Source of the DNA: Pseudomonas chlororaphis | Lineage (GTDB): Bacteria > Pseudomonadota > Gammaproteobacteria > Pseudomonadales > Pseudomonadaceae | DNA: 64,000 nucleotides | Reading direction: 5' to 3' | NCBI GenBank assembly: GCA_001023535.1 | Contig: CP011020.1 | Location: forward strand, 4,601,734-4,665,733 | Notes under the pieces: model-generated | Told to the model about the DNA's origin: nothing | The model's input: only the letters and a program-made list of their open reading frames with translations | The model's database searches: none | Part shown: positions 10,009 to 17,165 of the stretch, in pieces | Numbering within the stretch: the stretch's first letter is position 1 | How the letters are laid out: each line of letters starts with the position of its first letter | Program-made: the position numbers and the translations under genes

Positions 10009-10875
10009 GTCCCTCTCCTGGAGTTCTCTACATCGCAAAATCCGCAGTGATTCAAGGCACAATTCAATACGCCGCGCGCCGGATATAAGCCGGTATCCGC
10101 AGCATTAAAATCATGAAGAACGACTGTCTGGATTTGAGTATTCGGTAATCTTGGGCGAGCGCCTACTGTCAGAAGTGACAGTCAATCGAGGTTAATTAAA
10201 CGTTTTCCTCATAACAGGCGGGTCATTGATCAACAAATGAGCTACGCCTGTCCCTGTAGCCAGGAGCCTGCTCCCGCTCGGTTGCGTAATGACCACCTTT
10301 TGGGGCCGCTATGCACCTCAGCGCGAGTAAGCGCGCTCGCCCCACACAGACCCCAAACCTCGAACCTGTATCGCAGCGAGCGCCGTCATTGACCGATCCA
10401 GGGGAACATCAATCTGTCATGCAGGTCGGTTACATCAGGAGCTGTCGCCGCCCGCACGACGGATGTGTGCAAAAACGCGACATTTTTAGTTGATCTCAGG
10501 CCCCTCACGCCCTAAAGTTCGCGCCGAACGTCCATGCTGGAAACGATCCATCCGGCTCAAGTACTGACGACGAGACAGCAAGGCCAAGGGCATCCCTAGA
10601 TCCAGGTCGTTTGAGAGCGTAGCGAGCGCAGGCAAGACAAGGCGGGAAGAGGCGAGGAAGCGGAGTTTACTGATTGTAAATGAGCATTCCGAGCCTCTTT
10701 CCAACGCAGTATTGCCAAGCGCAGTAGCTCTCAAACGACCTGGATGGCCTTTTTGCTTTCGGCGGCAATGCCTTGGGAAGTAGGCGAACCAAAGTGGGGA
10801 TACGGAGGACGTTCACGAAGGCTACCCGGCCTTCACACCCATTGATCCTGATGTTTGCCAGTAGGAGTCCCAAGT
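10009..10875. other. Long intergenic region with a palindromic repeat
   Basis: 867 bases between a halovibrin-like gene (minus) and speC (plus). It holds the promoters of both, a degenerate REP-like element near 10253-10281 (ctgctcccgctcgg), and the 146-bp palindromic element at 10600-10745. Short open frames at 10311-10493 and across the palindrome lack plausible start signals. No RNA gene was recognised. Confidence 0.6.
10600..10745. repeat. 146-bp MITE-like imperfect palindrome
   Basis: The ends are a perfect 19-bp inverted repeat: atccaggtcgtttgagagc at 10600-10618 and its reverse complement at 10727-10745. Inside, gaggcgaggaagcggagttta and the complement of taaatgagcattccgagcctc pair imperfectly around ctgattg, so nearly the whole element can fold on itself. 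There is no coding capacity. It resembles the dispersed long-palindrome repeats known from P. fluorescens genomes; which family it belongs to cannot be settled here. Confidence 0.75.
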
Positions 10876-12039
10876 ATGTCGATCCAGGTCGAAGATTATT
10901 TCGCGCGCGAAACTTTCCAGAAGATGAAAGCGTTCGCCGACAAGCAGGAAACCCCGTTCGTGGTGATCGACACCGCGATGATTGCCCAGGCCTACGACGA
11001 CTTGCGCGCCGGTTTCGAGTTCGCCAAGGTCTACTACGCCGTGAAGGCCAACCCGGCGGTGGAAATCATCGACCTGCTCAAGGAAAAAGGCTCGAACTTC
11101 GACATCGCCTCGATCTATGAGCTGGACAAGGTCCTGAGCCGCGGCGTCACGCCAGACCAGATCAGCTACGGCAACACCATCAAGAAATCCAAGGACATCC
11201 GCTACTTCTACGAGAAGGGCGTGCGCCTGTATGCCACCGACTCCGAAGCCGACCTGCGCAACATCGCCAAGGCCGCGCCGGGCTCGAAAGTCTATGTGCG
11301 CATCCTCACCGAAGGCTCGACCACGGCTGACTGGCCGCTGTCGCGCAAATTCGGCTGCCAGACCGACATGGCCATGGACCTGCTGATCCTGGCCCGCGAC
11401 CTGGGCCTGGTGCCCTACGGCATTTCGTTCCACGTCGGCTCGCAACAGCGCGACATCAGCGTCTGGGACGCCGCGATCGCCAAGGTCAAGGTCATCTTCG
11501 AGCGTCTCAAGGAAGAAGACGGCATCGTGCTCAAGCTGATCAACATGGGCGGTGGCTTCCCGGCCAACTACATCACCCGCACCAACAGCCTGGAAACCTA
11601 CGCCGAAGAAATCATTCGCTTCCTCAAGGAAGACTTCGGCGACGACCTGCCGGAAATCATCCTGGAACCGGGCCGTTCGTTGATTGCCAACGCCGGCATC
11701 CTGGTCAGCGAAGTGGTGCTAGTGGCGCGTAAATCGCGCACCGCCGTCGAGCGTTGGGTGTACACCGACGTGGGCAAGTTCTCCGGCCTGATCGAAACCA
11801 TGGACGAAGCCATCAAGTTCCCGATCTGGACCGAGAAGAAAGGCGAGATGGAAGAAGTGGTCATCGCCGGCCCGACCTGCGACAGCGCCGACATCATGTA
11901 CGAGAACTACAAGTATGGCTTGCCGCTGAACCTGGCCATCGGTGATCGCCTGTACTGGCTGTCGACCGGTGCCTACACCACCAGCTACAGCGCGGTGGAA
12001 TTCAATGGCTTCCCGCCGCTGAAATCCTTCTACGTATAA
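10876..12039 (+). CDS. speC: Ornithine decarboxylase, PLP fold type III
   Basis: Converts ornithine to putrescine, the first polyamine step. 387 residues, as for Pseudomonas SpeC (PA4519 type, eukaryote-like). Visible features are KVYYAVKANP with the PLP lysine (Lys57), FHVGSQ, the glycine loop NMGGGFPA, phosphate-binding EPGRS, and GPTCDSADIM with the active-site cysteine. The ATG follows gtaggagtcccaagt; the open frame begins 7 codons earlier without a ribosome site. Family members may also act on lysine. In P. aeruginosa speC lies a few genes from the Sel1/piu genes; here the toxin locus separates them. Confidence 0.93.
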   Translation: MSIQVEDYFARETFQKMKAFADKQETPFVVIDTAMIAQAYDDLRAGFEFAKVYYAVKANPAVEIIDLLKEKGSNFDIASIYELDKVLSRGVTPDQISYGNTIKKSKDIRYFYEKGVRLYATDSEADLRNIAKAAPGSKVYVRILTEGSTTADWPLSRKFGCQTDMAMDLLILARDLGLVPYGISFHVGSQQRDISVWDAAIAKVKVIFERLKEEDGIVLKLINMGGGFPANYITRTNSLETYAEEIIRFLKEDFGDDLPEIILEPGRSLIANAGILVSEVVLVARKSRTAVERWVYTDVGKFSGLIETMDEAIKFPIWTEKKGEMEEVVIAGPTCDSADIMYENYKYGLPLNLAIGDRLYWLSTGAYTTSYSAVEFNGFPPLKSFYV

Positions 12040-12056
12040 ATCGACGCCCGTCAGAA

Positions 12057-12082
12057 CGTTCCCACGCACCTGCGTGGGAACG
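12057..12082. terminator. Perfect 12-bp hairpin between speC and the convergent toxin locus
   Basis: cgttcccacgca / tgcgtgggaacg with a 2-base loop, 17 bases after the speC stop codon and just before the convergent gene's end. There is no T-run on either side. It may be a REP-like insulator or a weak terminator. Confidence 0.55.
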
Positions 12083-12087
12083 GTCAA

Positions 12088-12999
12088 TCACCCCGCCTCC
12101 ACTCGCAACGGCATCGCTCGCAAGGCGTGGGCCATCGCCCTCAATTGCGCCAGCGGATAGGCCAACTGAGCGAACGAAGCCCTTGCCCGGCGCAGACTCT
12201 GCTGTCGATCATGGGTTTGCAGTTCGAGCTTCACCTGGGTCAGGAAATACCCCAGGCGATGGCACAGGTCGGCAATGTTGTTCGCCGCCGACGTCGAACG
12301 CACATAGAGCCCGTTCAACGCCCTCAGGTGTGCTTGCGCCAATGCCTTGCGCTGCGCCTGGGAATGCTGCGCACCCGCATCGTACTGCATGCCGGGCAGG
12401 CTGATCCGCCCCAAGGCGTAGTAGACCTCGATCTTGGGCACCGGCCCATGACAGGCACAGAGCCTGAGCGTCAACGAATCGATGAAACGCACGAACAGAC
12501 TGTGGATGGTCTGTGAGACGCTCACAATCAACGCCTTGAGGCGAGCACCCGCGGCCGCACATTCATCCAGCCGCCGACAGAGGTTGTCGATCAGCTGCAT
12601 GACGCTGGCGGTGCGATTGCTCCCCTGTGCACCGACGTTGACCGGCGAGAAGCGCGACGGGTCGAGGTCGCCGAGCAACGGGGGATCGGTCACCAGCATG
12701 GCATCCCGGGCCACCTGCTCGAACTCTGCCACGAAGGTGGCGGTTTTCTCGACCAGCCGATGCACCATGAAACCCAACGACGGGACCACACAGACAATCG
12801 CGTTCCAACGGTTTTCATTGTCCGTCGCGGCGCGGGTCAGTGCCTGCGCATCGGGGGGCGTCAGCAACACATGCCCCGAGCGGCGGAACAGACCGGAGAA
12901 CTGCTCGATTTCCGCCAGACTGCACGGCAGGTCGCTCAGAAAACCGATGTATTCGCCCAACGCCGAGAAGTGTTTCTCGTCCAACAGAAAATCGACCAT
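12088..12999 (-). CDS. Unknown helical protein encoded downstream of the fused XaxAB-like toxin
   Basis: 303 residues, no family recognised. It has no signal peptide and looks almost wholly alpha-helical, with a hydrophobic stretch around residues 68-80 (AIVCVVPSLGFMV) and Ala/Leu/Gln-rich amphipathic segments to the C-terminus. A strong GGAGGG precedes the ATG, and only 21 bases separate it from the toxin gene upstream, so the two should share one mRNA. It could be a third pore component (as in tripartite alpha-pore toxins), a chaperone, or a self-protection protein; sequence alone does not decide. It ends 6 bases from the hairpin behind speC, with which it converges. Confidence 0.75.
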   Translation of the reverse strand: MVDFLLDEKHFSALGEYIGFLSDLPCSLAEIEQFSGLFRRSGHVLLTPPDAQALTRAATDNENRWNAIVCVVPSLGFMVHRLVEKTATFVAEFEQVARDAMLVTDPPLLGDLDPSRFSPVNVGAQGSNRTASVMQLIDNLCRRLDECAAAGARLKALIVSVSQTIHSLFVRFIDSLTLRLCACHGPVPKIEVYYALGRISLPGMQYDAGAQHSQAQRKALAQAHLRALNGLYVRSTSAANNIADLCHRLGYFLTQVKLELQTHDRQQSLRRARASFAQLAYPLAQLRAMAHALRAMPLRVEAG

Positions 13000-13020
13000 G
13001 ATCCCTCCCCGCCGTGGGCG

Positions 13021-15291
13021 TCATCCATGCAGCGCCAAGGGCAAGGCCAGCGGCGCCAGGAACGCCATGAACCGCTGCGCCTGGTGGATCAGGTCGAGGC
13101 TGCGCTGCTCTTGCTCCAGGTAGGCATTGGCCTCGATCAACCGGGCGAACGAGCGGTAAGCCGCGACCACGCCCTGGTACTGGCCCACATAGCGCTGGCG
13201 CTCATCGTCGATGCCATGAATGACCCGGATGAACTGGACCTTGCCCTTCAGGGCGTTGAGCTGGCTGTGGAGCTTGTCGATATCGGCGTCCAGCGCCTGG
13301 ATTTTCCCGGCCAACTGGTCGCGTGCGCGCACCAGGTCGAGGAAGCGAACCCCTTCGCCGACCTGCACCAGGGTCTTCTTGAGCTGCTCGATCGCCTGCA
13401 TGACCAACTGCACTTCCGGTGGCGCGATACCGAGTTTCGTCATGTGCTCCAGGGTCAGCACCAGGTCGTTGCCAATCGCTTCGATACCACCCGTCTTGAG
13501 CAGGCCGATGGCGTCGCTGGCCAGGCCACGGGCCTTTTGACGCTCGGCCCGCTCGTCTTCCAGACGTTTGAGGCCAGCCTCGACGCGGTGTTGTTCGCGT
13601 TCCATGTCTTCGACGAAGCCCAAGCTCAGGCGTCGGTCGAACACGTCGCGGATGGTCGACAACTGATCGCTGAGCTGCCGGGTGGACTGCGTCACGCAGC
13701 GACTCATCTGCGCCAGCTCCCCGGCGCGGTCCGCCTCGATGTCCTGGACATCCTGCTCGTCCAAGGCGCTTGCCAGCTCCTTGTCCAGCGCCTGCAAGCG
13801 ACGCACCCGGCCTTCGAGGGCCATCCGGGTGCTCAGCGCCACCTCTTTGAGCACATCACTGCTGTTGTCCACGCCGAGCACCAGGGCATCGAACCGCTGG
13901 TGCAGTTGCGGCAGGTAATTCCAGCGAATGAACAGCACGCGGGATTGAATGGCGCCGTCCCTCATGAGCCGGTTGCTGTCGGCCAGGATGCCGGTATCGA
14001 CCGTCGGGTAATCGGTGCTCGGCAGCATGGCAAACGCGGCGCGTGTCCTGATGCCATAGACACGCTCGTATTCCTCGTCGGCTTCCTTGAACACCGCGAT
14101 CAGGGCATCCGCATCGTGCTCGATCTGCTTCCACGGCGAGGCCACTGCCCGGAAGGCCTGCATGAACAGGCGCAGCCTGAGGGCATCAGTGATCTTGGCC
14201 ACCGCATCCTGGGAGGACTGGATGTAAAGGTGCATGACATTCCAGACGTGCATCAGGTTCTGCGTGGCGATGTCGGCGTCGATCGCCACCAGTTCAAGGC
14301 CTTGCAGGTCATGTTTGACCCGGCTCAGGGAACCCAGGGTCTGGTGTTTGCCCCGCAGCTCTTCAATGGCCGCTTCCTGCTCCTGGTACAGGCGGTTTCG
14401 TTCGGCGCGGATGTTTTCGGCCTCCACCCCCAGGTAAATGGCCAGCGCCAGGCCGATCAGGTTCATGCCCGTGGCCGCACCGAGGGACCGCTCCACGGCA
14501 TTGGCGTATTCGGTATTTTTCTCTTCGATGCGCAAGGCCCGGTCATCGACCTGTCGCTTGAGCATCTCGACTTCGGCCGGCAACAACGTACTGCCGATCA
14601 AGCTGAGGCGTAGTTTGATCTCCGGCAGGATGTGCTGGCGCAAGTCATAGCCAAAGTAATCCAGTGCCAACTTGATGCTTTTAACGACCTTGAGATTATC
14701 CCCCACTTTCTTGTAGATCTGATCCAGGTAGTAACCGATGTCTTCCACCGTACCCGGCGGCAAGTCAATACCGGGAAACTTACCCCCCAGCTCCAACTCC
14801 AGTTGTTTTAGCTGTTCCAGGGTTTCAATATTATTTTTATCCAGTAACCGGGCGGCCCGGACATCGTCATAGACTTCCTCCATGGACCTTTCGTAAATGG
14901 CCATGCTGGCGGCAAACAACTTCAGTTGGCTGCCGGTCAGCATGATCGATTCACGCAGGGGCGACCAGCGGCGGGCGTGGGTACGGGTGGCGCGGAAGGT
15001 CTTGACGAAGTCGTCGACGCGCAGCCCCGCCCCGCCCCCGGCAGGATCACCGAAGTTCAGGTAATCCTTCACATCGGCCACGTGATAGGGCAGCGCCAGG
15101 GCAGCCGACTCATACTTTCTCAGGTCGATGATCTGTTTCTTGGTCAGCAACAGGCCCTTGCCACGGGACTCGCCTTCCTGGGTCGGTGCCGAGGCGTTGG
15201 ACAGCGTCTTCGGCGCCAATTGCGCAAACAGGGTGATCTCTTCGGACGAAGCATCTTCAAGTGCCTCGCTCCACACAGCATGGGTATTCAT
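13021..15291 (-). CDS. Fused alpha-xenorhabdolysin-type pore-forming toxin (XaxA-like N half, XaxB-like C half)
   Basis: 756 residues. Residues about 46-413 follow XaxA/YaxA: GLLLTKKQIIDLRKYESAAL, PYHVADVKDYLNFG, the membrane-inserting hydrophobic foot GMNLIGLALAIYLGVEAENI (275-294), and the end motif ASPWKQIEHDADALIAVF...EEYERVYG, where normal XaxA proteins stop. The frame runs on through a linker (about 414-435) into about 320 helical residues that resemble XaxB/YaxB (KTLVQVGEGVRFLDLVRARD, LKGKVQFIRVIHGIDDERQR). XaxA and XaxB normally are separate polypeptides forming a joint alpha-helical pore in host membranes. No secretion signal, as in the family. AAAGGATT precedes the ATG at 15291. The XaxA call is firm by motif memory, XaxB less so. 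A sequencing frameshift is not indicated, since one frame spans both halves. Confidence 0.8.
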   Translation of the reverse strand: MNTHAVWSEALEDASSEEITLFAQLAPKTLSNASAPTQEGESRGKGLLLTKKQIIDLRKYESAALALPYHVADVKDYLNFGDPAGGGAGLRVDDFVKTFRATRTHARRWSPLRESIMLTGSQLKLFAASMAIYERSMEEVYDDVRAARLLDKNNIETLEQLKQLELELGGKFPGIDLPPGTVEDIGYYLDQIYKKVGDNLKVVKSIKLALDYFGYDLRQHILPEIKLRLSLIGSTLLPAEVEMLKRQVDDRALRIEEKNTEYANAVERSLGAATGMNLIGLALAIYLGVEAENIRAERNRLYQEQEAAIEELRGKHQTLGSLSRVKHDLQGLELVAIDADIATQNLMHVWNVMHLYIQSSQDAVAKITDALRLRLFMQAFRAVASPWKQIEHDADALIAVFKEADEEYERVYGIRTRAAFAMLPSTDYPTVDTGILADSNRLMRDGAIQSRVLFIRWNYLPQLHQRFDALVLGVDNSSDVLKEVALSTRMALEGRVRRLQALDKELASALDEQDVQDIEADRAGELAQMSRCVTQSTRQLSDQLSTIRDVFDRRLSLGFVEDMEREQHRVEAGLKRLEDERAERQKARGLASDAIGLLKTGGIEAIGNDLVLTLEHMTKLGIAPPEVQLVMQAIEQLKKTLVQVGEGVRFLDLVRARDQLAGKIQALDADIDKLHSQLNALKGKVQFIRVIHGIDDERQRYVGQYQGVVAAYRSFARLIEANAYLEQEQRSLDLIHQAQRFMAFLAPLALPLALHG

Positions 15292-15507
15292 AATTAATCC
15301 TTTAATTATCGATTGACCGACAACCATTAACTAAACGCTGCCGAACGAAGTACAAGTTACATACAGCCGCTCGGACACTAGTCGATCGAAGCAAATGAAG
15401 TCAAAGCGCGAAAACAATGCAAACATTAGCGGATACTACAAACCCGCCAACCGCTTATAGCAAGCGACGACATTCAAGTATGAATAGATAAATAACCCGT
15501 TCGGCTA
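15292..15507. promoter_or_regulatory. AT-rich region upstream of the toxin gene
   Basis: 216 bases, richer in A+T than the flanks, between the toxin start and the 3' end of the Sel1 gene (same strand). It should hold the toxin promoter. No exact -35/-10 pair is proposed, and no terminator with a T-run was found behind the Sel1 gene. Confidence 0.4.
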
Positions 15508-16275
15508 TTACGCAACGGCACCTTGATCCAATACCGCGATACGCGCCTGATAGGCCTCGACCAAAGGCTGCAACACCGGCATCTGTGCCCGGGCCAAGGT
15601 GTGCACCGCCACCCGCAGGAAATTGAGATTGCCGCCCTCCAGGGCGCGCCGCAGCCAGGCCAGTCCTTCGTCGACCCGGTGGCCGGCCAGCAACACGCAG
15701 CCATGGCTGAACTGCCCGCGAAAATCACCGCCTTCGGCTGAACGTCGATACCACTGGGCCGCGGCAACCGGGTCCGCTGGACAGGCACGCCCCTCTTCCA
15801 GGTAACGGCCCAGCAGGTTCATCGACTTCGCGTGCCCCTGTTCGGCGGCACGACGGTACAGACGCAGCGCCTGGCCTTGGTCCTCAGGTACACCACGCCC
15901 GGTCGCCAACAGGTTGGCGTAGTTGTACATCGCCCAGTCCAGGCCTGCCTCGGCGGCCTGGCGATAATGCCTGGCGGCGATCGACGCATCGGCGGTGCAG
16001 CCCCAGCCGTGTTCATGACAGCGCCCGAGCATGTTGCGCGCCATCAGGTGCCCGCGCCCGGCGGCAATACTGAACCAGCGCAGGGCCAGCGGCCCATCGC
16101 GGCTGATGCCCTGGCCGTCGAGCAGGATCTGCCCGAGCAGGGCCTGGGCTTCGAGCACCCCCTCACGGGCGGCGACCAGGATCGCCTGGGCGGCCCGCGC
16201 CGGGCTTTCGTCGAGCATGGTCGTGAGCGCATCAGTGTCGAGCACTTCCTGGCGGCGCAGACGAAAGTCCGTCAC
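15508..16275 (-). CDS. Sel1-repeat (TPR-like) protein downstream of piuC
   Basis: 255 residues with about five Sel1-type repeats between 35 and 215, for example AQALLGQILLDGQGISRDGP, AMYNYANLLATGRGVPEDQG and AKSMNLLGRYLEEGRACPAD. Such repeats form helical scaffolds for protein-protein contact. There is no signal peptide. The start is a GTG directly after the piuC stop codon, with GAGG inside the piuC end, so translation is coupled. In P. aeruginosa the equivalent gene (PA4516) also follows piuC. A role in iron uptake is inferred from position only. Confidence 0.85.
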   Translation of the reverse strand: MTDFRLRRQEVLDTDALTTMLDESPARAAQAILVAAREGVLEAQALLGQILLDGQGISRDGPLALRWFSIAAGRGHLMARNMLGRCHEHGWGCTADASIAARHYRQAAEAGLDWAMYNYANLLATGRGVPEDQGQALRLYRRAAEQGHAKSMNLLGRYLEEGRACPADPVAAAQWYRRSAEGGDFRGQFSHGCVLLAGHRVDEGLAWLRRALEGGNLNFLRVAVHTLARAQMPVLQPLVEAYQARIAVLDQGAVA

Positions 16276-16956
16276 TTACACCTCGACCCAGCGGCGCAGC
16301 AGGTTGTGATAAGTGCCGGTCAGGCGAATCAACGAGGGGTGATCGGGCATGTCCTGGGTCAGTTGCTGGATCGCGCCGTCCATTTCAAACAGCAGCGCCC
16401 GCTGGCTGTCTTCGCGCACCAGGCTTTGGGTCCAGAAGAACGAGGCATAACGTGCGCCGCGAGTGACCGGGGTGACCTTGTGCAGGCTGGTGCCCGGGTA
16501 CAGCACCATGTCCCCGGCCGGCAACTTGACCCGCTGGGTGCCATAGGTGTCCTGGATTTCCAGTTCGCCGCCGTCATAGTCCTGCGGATCGCTGAAGAAC
16601 AACGTGGCCGACAGGTCGGTGCGCACCCGCTCGGCACTGCCCTTGGGCTGGCGCACCGCGTTGTCGATATGAAAATCGAAATTGCCGCCCGCCGTGTAGC
16701 AGTTCACCAGGGGCGGGAACACCTTGTGCGGCAGCGCGGCCGACATGAACAACGGGTTTTTCCACAGCCGGTCCAGCATCGCGGCACCGATCTCCTTGGC
16801 CAGCGGATGGCCCTCGGGCAACTGCAGGTTGTGCTTGGCCTTGGCCGACTGGAAGCCCGCCGTGACCTTGCCGTCCGCCCACTCGGCCTGCTCCAGCGCC
16901 TCGCGGATGCGCTGCACTTCATCAGGAGAAAACACGCTGGGAATGTGCAGCAACAT
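16276..16956 (-). CDS. piuC: PKHD-type Fe(II)/2-oxoglutarate hydroxylase PiuC
   Basis: 226 residues, the family length. The double-stranded beta-helix has the iron ligands His-x-Asp in FDFHIDNAV and the distal His in SLHKVTPV, with the 2-oxoglutarate arginine in [14 protein letters not shown]. In P. aeruginosa piuC is iron-regulated beside the catecholate receptor piuA; its substrate is not firmly known. The ATG at 16956 is chosen by family N-terminus ([20 protein letters not shown]). It is divergent from piuA across a region with a candidate Fur site. Confidence 0.93.
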   Translation of the reverse strand: MLLHIPSVFSPDEVQRIREALEQAEWADGKVTAGFQSAKAKHNLQLPEGHPLAKEIGAAMLDRLWKNPLFMSAALPHKVFPPLVNCYTAGGNFDFHIDNAVRQPKGSAERVRTDLSATLFFSDPQDYDGGELEIQDTYGTQRVKLPAGDMVLYPGTSLHKVTPVTRGARYASFFWTQSLVREDSQRALLFEMDGAIQQLTQDMPDHPSLIRLTGTYHNLLRRWVEV

Positions 16957-16991
16957 GGCATTTGGACCTGTGGATAAAACGGGGTGCCAAT

Positions 16992-17010
16992 GGTAGTGAT
17001 TCTTATTGGC
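16992..17010. promoter_or_regulatory. Candidate Fur box between piuC and piuA
   Basis: ggtagtgattcttattggc matches the 19-bp Fur consensus GATAATGATAATCATTATC at 12 positions. It lies 36 bases from the piuC start and 156 from the piuA start. Iron control of this pair is known in P. aeruginosa; the exact site here is inferred. Confidence 0.5.
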
Positions 17011-17165
17011 TGTGCACAACCCCCGTCGATGTCGCACTGGAGCACCCGTAAAGGCAAATTGTAAAGAATGTAAATTCCTCTCAAATAGCAATATTTCGCA
17101 ATTGATACAAAACCCTGTTTACCCTATATTCCGCGGCCTCGAATCCTTGGGGGAAGGAATTTTTC

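Noticed and set aside
10311..10493. 60-codon open frame upstream of speC
   Set aside because: No ribosome site, no recognisable product, and it lies in a repeat-rich intergenic stretch.
13840..14060. Possible sequencing frameshift joining two separate xaxA and xaxB genes
   Set aside because: One frame spans the junction without a stop, and there is no ribosome site or start in another frame with a better continuation. A missing stop codon by substitution cannot be excluded, so it is named as a check.
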